NCBI GenBank assembly: GCA_013433145.1
Contig: CM024170.1
Location: forward strand, 9,063,366-9,127,365
DNA from: Ascaris suum
Taxonomy: Eukaryota; Nematoda; Chromadorea; Rhabditida; Ascarididae
Reading direction: 5' to 3'
DNA: 64,000 nt
In this document: positions 60,066 through 64,000 of the stretch, in pieces
How positions within the stretch are numbered: position 1 is the stretch's first letter
Layout: each line of letters starts with the position of its first letter
Position numbers and translations under genes: made by a program
The notes under the pieces: generated by a model
Databases searched by the model: none
The model's input: only the letters and a program-made list of their open reading frames with translations
What the model was told of the DNA's origin: nothing

Positions 60066-63000
60066 ATGGTATTAAAGGCTGAACCAATGTCAAAGGCAGC
60101 AGATGACGAGAAAGCAACCCCGATTGAAAGCGATGAAAAGTTCAACTGGGGCGATGAGTTGGAACTGGAAGATGAGGAATTCCTTGTGGATAAAATCGTC
60201 GACAAACGTACATTCAACGGTGTATTACAATATCGCGTTAAATGGAAGGGATATGAGAACGATGAAGATGACACTTGGGAGCCATTAAGCAATCTTGTAT
60301 GATTATTCTCCTTTCTTGATAAGTTGAAAGTATTTGCAAACATATTGCAAAGGATTGCGTCTGTGATGATTGCTCATTGCGTTCAATTCAAATCAGGCTT
60401 ATTTCGCAAAGGTTTTGTCTTTTCGCTCTATGAGGAGCAATTATTTAATTGTTTATCGATACAGTTGGCGGAAGTGTCATGTTTATTTGAAATTGGGGCG
60501 AAATACGTGCAGTTTTTGCTGTGATATGTTCGTGTCACTCCTTACTTGTCCTCTCTTCCCTTCAAAAAAGAAAGAAGGATTTAACGTTGTTCCGGCAACC
60601 ACCTGAAAAAGAATCTTTCACTGTTGCACATTCATTCTTCGGTCGCGTGAAGAATGAAGCCGTCTGATCCTGACGAGTCGATTCACTGTTGTTCTTCATA
60701 GAATGGGAAGCTTTGGACTTATTCCACTGCCCTTAACCCGAAGAGGACGCTGGGTGGAGCGGCTCGGCGGGATGGAGGCAGGGATTTGGCTGGAGCTTCC
60801 ATACAAACGACCGCGCAGTATCCGATACGAAACGATGAACGAAAACGGTGAAGTGCTTAGCGTAGTAATGTTCACCTGACCGTACAATATCTACTCTCAA
60901 ATGGAAGCGGTAGCGATATAAGGAGACATTTATTTGTAATAAGTCTTTGTTAGGTTGAAGTAAAGTAACGTCAATATTTATTTTTCCTCTTCATGAATGT
61001 CTTTTTGTGTCTCAAAATTCGAAAAAGAAGGTGTTAGAGTAAAACTTCTCTTGGTACTTTTTTATCTTGCCAGTTATTGGCATGCATTGATTGTAAGGAG
61101 TTTTTTAATAATATCTGGAAAGAAAAGGAAAACGATAAACTTTCTGAACCCATTTATAGTTTTCTTTTAAAGACTTCCTGGATGTTTTTCAGTACGAAGC
61201 AATATCATTGATTACGGCCTTTGAGGAGTCCCTTAAAGAAAAGGAGGAACTGACGAGACGAGCGCGGAATGAACAGGCAGTTGAGTTGAAACAGGTTTAT
61301 TTCTTGTTTCTGTAACTTTCATCTTGCCCATTTCTTTAGTGATCTGCACTCGCACCAGCGCATTGTGATTGCGATGAGGTTTGTTATTCGCTAGTGTTTA
61401 TTACGTCGGCCATCAAAAGAACGGCCGGAATTAACATTAGAAAGTTTTAATTCTAATCCGTATTTGATGCGATAATAATTTTTACGTTAGATTTGCGTGA
61501 TTATGCTCGAATTCTAACGTGTTTTAAACAAACGCGCTAGTTGCTAGCTGCAGTCACCAACTGATCACGAGTTGGATCCTGTTTTTTTCTTTTCTACCAA
61601 TTTCCGCATAAAATCGTCCCTCGTCGCACTGCACTTCCTTGAATAAAAGCCCACTTTGGATGAAAGTAAGCCTTCAGTTAGAGTTGCTGTTGAGGAACAG
61701 TGAAAACGGAAGCCATCACTCAAAAGCTCAACTGAGCTTCAAAATTCAAAATTGCATTTGCATCACTACAGTATAGCTGTTTATGCCATTTCTCGAATAG
61801 CTTTTGCAAGCAATTTAGGGTAGTTTTACTTGCGAACTTAAGTTTCAGAAAATTTACTCGAGAATCTCCGTAAAAAATTTCATAATCTCACTGAATAAGG
61901 TGGTCGGTGAATCAGTAATCTTCAATCCACCGCTCTGTTGCGCACACAAGTGTCATCTATGTATTCGTCAGGGCGAATAACAAAGCCGTAAGTAGGAAAC
62001 TTCGACACAGTCATACCTTGGTTTTTGTTTGCGCCTTAGAAAGCTTGAGGATAACGGTCCTCAGCGTTTCTTGCACTTGCTTTTCTTCAGGTTCAACATT
62101 TCCTGCATTTCATGTTGGCGGTCGCCATCTTGCCCTCTCTTCTTGATCACTGCACTGATTTGGTTAACTTTTCTTAAGAATAAATGCTAAAGTTTTGAGG
62201 GCAGCTACTTCGATTTCCTTTCAAATCACCAGATACATCATCTTCCCCTCTTCGTCTTGAATATTAGCTTTTCCATCGAGGAGCATGAATAATTCAGACC
62301 TCAAAGGCTGTGTTTAAGCAAAATGCTGTTCACTTAAGGGGTCAGAGGAAGCTTCGGCTGCACTAATTGGCAACAGCGAAAAAACATCAAAGACGAAATC
62401 AGACAACGTCGAGGTGACAGGTGATGCGAAGGACACAAAGGAGGTTGGAGAGCGTGCTGATTTACCTGCGCCGACAGAAAAGCAAATGGATAAGCGAGGT
62501 ATGTACTTTCCAGTTTTAAAGGCGTTGTTGGAGCTGAGTCACTCAGTATATCTGCCGTTGTAGAAATGTAGCCAACAAAAGAACTGAAATTGCAGACCTT
62601 ATGCGCAGAATTCTTTCAAGTGAATCCTCAAACATTTAAGGGTACTTCGATACGGCGAGGACCTGTGTGGAGAGCTCAGTGACGAAACTGGAGAGGGACT
62701 GAAGGATGTAGAGAAGGGGAAGGAAGGAAAAAGAAGGTTAATTTTCTGGTTAGAATTGCTGAAATTTTCAAAAACAGTGAACTTCGGGTTACTCTCAGAG
62801 CCGAGCTCAACCTCAAAGCTCTCTCCAGAGAATTTTTTCGCGCGTATTGGGTGGCTCATCTGTTATAAAAATGAGTGCTATTTGTATTTTGAGGAGAACT
62901 GAAACACCTGTTAAGCGCTTAAGATAGCACTTAACTATTGTAGTTTTCATTTTATTGGTCATATGGAAAGTTCAGTTACACATGTTGCAGATGATAGTGT

Positions 63001-63758
63001 GAAAGAGCTGAGGAAGCAACCGGAAAAAAGGTCATTGAAAGAAAGTGTTGCGAACGAGAGGAGTGTCGTTCCGCAAAGAGCGGTTGGTGTCTATGGGGTG
63101 CACGAAGGGTTCAAAATCTCCAAAGTGGTTGGTATTTGGCGGGATGCCGGCGATCAGTCAGTGAGCGCGGTTGTTCAGTACGATGACCTGAGCTTTGAGG
63201 TCATTCCCACTGAAGTACTCATCGATTTCGCTCCGAAGGTATACTTTGTGATTGGACAACAACGGCGGAAACTATTTGTCGGGACCTAAAGTAGATGGTT
63301 CTAAGAAAAACCTAGGATGAACCTAAAGTGACACTTCTGGTGTTGGGTTACTGCTCTCCGACTATCCACTCGATGCTAAAATGGATGCAGAAATGTTCGT
63401 CTAGGCTCGTTTTACACATCACTTATGTTTCCCGTTTTCTTCTTTCTTTTGAAATTTGTGAGTATATGGTTTTGACAGCAATAAATAAATTAGATTATTC
63501 GAGAGATAGCTGTCCAAACCATGACCTTTGAATCAGCCATTAGCACATGAAATCAGAAACATTTTCGGGATTCTCCTTTCTTATGAGATGAAGTCTAATT
63601 GAGAAAGTCCATAACCACAGCAATGCTTAAGGACTTGGCGTTAGGAGGGTTTTATGAAATGAAGTTGTCATTCAAGTTTATTATTGGAGTGTTTGAATAT
63701 AAGTTCCGTTTTTCAGGAATTACTATCTTTCTACGAAAGTAAAATAAAGATCGAGTGA
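60066..63758 (+). CDS. HP1-like heterochromatin protein (chromodomain + chromoshadow)
   Basis: Reads methylated histone H3 (H3K9 in HP1) and dimerises through the chromoshadow domain. Five exons join in phase: 60066-60296, 61193-61294, 62339-62498, 62991-63238 and 63717-63758, giving about 260 residues. An acidic N-terminus (ELELEDEE) leads into the chromodomain, [15 protein letters not shown] to [10 protein letters not shown] at about residues 40-77, with the aromatic cage kept as F, W (KWKGY) and Y. A charged helix ([10 protein letters not shown]) and a long polar hinge follow. The chromoshadow domain starts at [15 protein letters not shown] and ends in the last 14-codon exon with [12 protein letters not shown]. 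The Trp usual near the end (FYEERLTW in HP1) is Ile. An AATAAA (63743-63748) overlaps the final codons, so the 3' UTR may be very short. C. elegans counterparts are hpl-1 and hpl-2. Confidence 0.93.
60703..60879 (+). CDS. Small open frame in HP1-like intron 1, possible alternative exon
   Basis: A 58-codon ATG frame ([14 protein letters not shown] to [13 protein letters not shown]) directly follows a 3' splice site (CTTCATAG, ending 60701). The segment is clearly richer in GC than the intron around it. In the phase required by exon 1, the same segment reads a different 49-residue tail ([14 protein letters not shown]...) stopping at 60851, which would make a chromodomain-only isoform. No family recognised. 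It could also be a fragment of an inserted sequence. Confidence 0.25.
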   Translation: MGSFGLIPLPLTRRGRWVERLGGMEAGIWLELPYKRPRSIRYETMNENGEVLSVVMFT

Positions 63759-64000
63759 CGAGCAGGTCAGATGTCCGATTCAGATTTAGGCCCGTAAAAC
63801 ATTTCTTTGAGCATTGCGGCTATCACAGTTGTTGTCATTATGGCTTGCGATACAGGTTCCCTTTGTGTTCGTTTTTATCGCTTTGTTCATTTTGTCGACC
63901 GGTTTTTAAAGGTTCGGTTGGAAGGTTGGTAAGTTGTTGGGGAAATTTCATCTCAAGTTTCATTATCTGTTTCGAGTTTCTCTTCCCTGCCCTCACATTC
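63759..64000. other. Downstream of the HP1-like gene
   Basis: AT-rich sequence to the window end; nothing recognised. Confidence 0.5.

Noticed and set aside
63239..63289. C-terminus reading [16 protein letters not shown] for the HP1-like protein
   Set aside because: This is read-through of a donor (AAG|GTATAC); the exon at 63717 supplies the expected FYE helix of the chromoshadow domain.

Overview
The window looks like nuclear DNA of a nematode, most likely a rhabditid (clade V) worm with a fairly expanded genome. The evidence is small coding exons (about 40-280 nt) split by long AT-rich introns, short nematode-type 3' splice sites (TTTCAG, TTTTAG), start codons sitting a few bases after such a site with no obvious upstream exon (typical of spliced-leader trans-splicing), and compact proteins that read as worm versions of conserved animal genes. 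I cannot name the species. I saw no prokaryotic, phage, CRISPR, rRNA or tRNA features.

Seven genes can be assembled exon by exon with consistent splice phases. From left to right: a NIFK/Nop15-type nucleolar RRM protein (+, 4221-11328, using a GC-AG intron); an engrailed homeobox gene (ceh-16 type, +, 18005-24404) with EH1, EH2/EH3, homeodomain and EH5 blocks; a Canopy/CNPY2-type ER protein with a signal peptide, six cysteines and a C-terminal KDEL that lies in a separate last exon (+, 30894-34759); a cytosolic endo-beta-N-acetylglucosaminidase of family GH85 (eng-1/ENGASE, +, 36485-43634); a rabaptin-5 homologue with a degenerate C-terminal FYVE finger (rabn-5, -, 52036-45586); a C2H2 zinc-finger protein with a second Cys/His segment (+, 55315-about 58700); and an HP1-like protein with chromodomain and chromoshadow domain (+, 60066-63758). 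A small uncharacterised two-exon gene (35911-36391) ends 93 nt before the GH85 start codon, which looks like a two-gene operon. From memory, the C. elegans counterparts of several of these genes (NIFK homologue, ceh-16, eng-1, rabn-5, hpl-2) lie on chromosome III, so the window may be a conserved block of that linkage group.

The genes do not form one pathway. They cover ribosome biogenesis (NIFK), developmental transcription (engrailed), ER folding (Canopy), free-glycan processing (ENGASE), early-endosome Rab5 regulation (rabaptin) and heterochromatin (HP1).

Between and inside the genes: the 4.9-kb engrailed intron carries two antisense ORFs, one with a convincing signal peptide and a Cys-x6-Cys loop. 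Canopy intron 1 holds a GC-rich hairpin element. Canopy intron 3 holds a 75-bp (TA)n tract inside a 90-bp perfect palindrome. Seven runs of 11-15 C or G cluster between 44.9 and 58.2 kb. The stretches 1-4200, 11.5-18.0, 24.4-30.9 and 52.0-55.3 kb hold no gene I can support.
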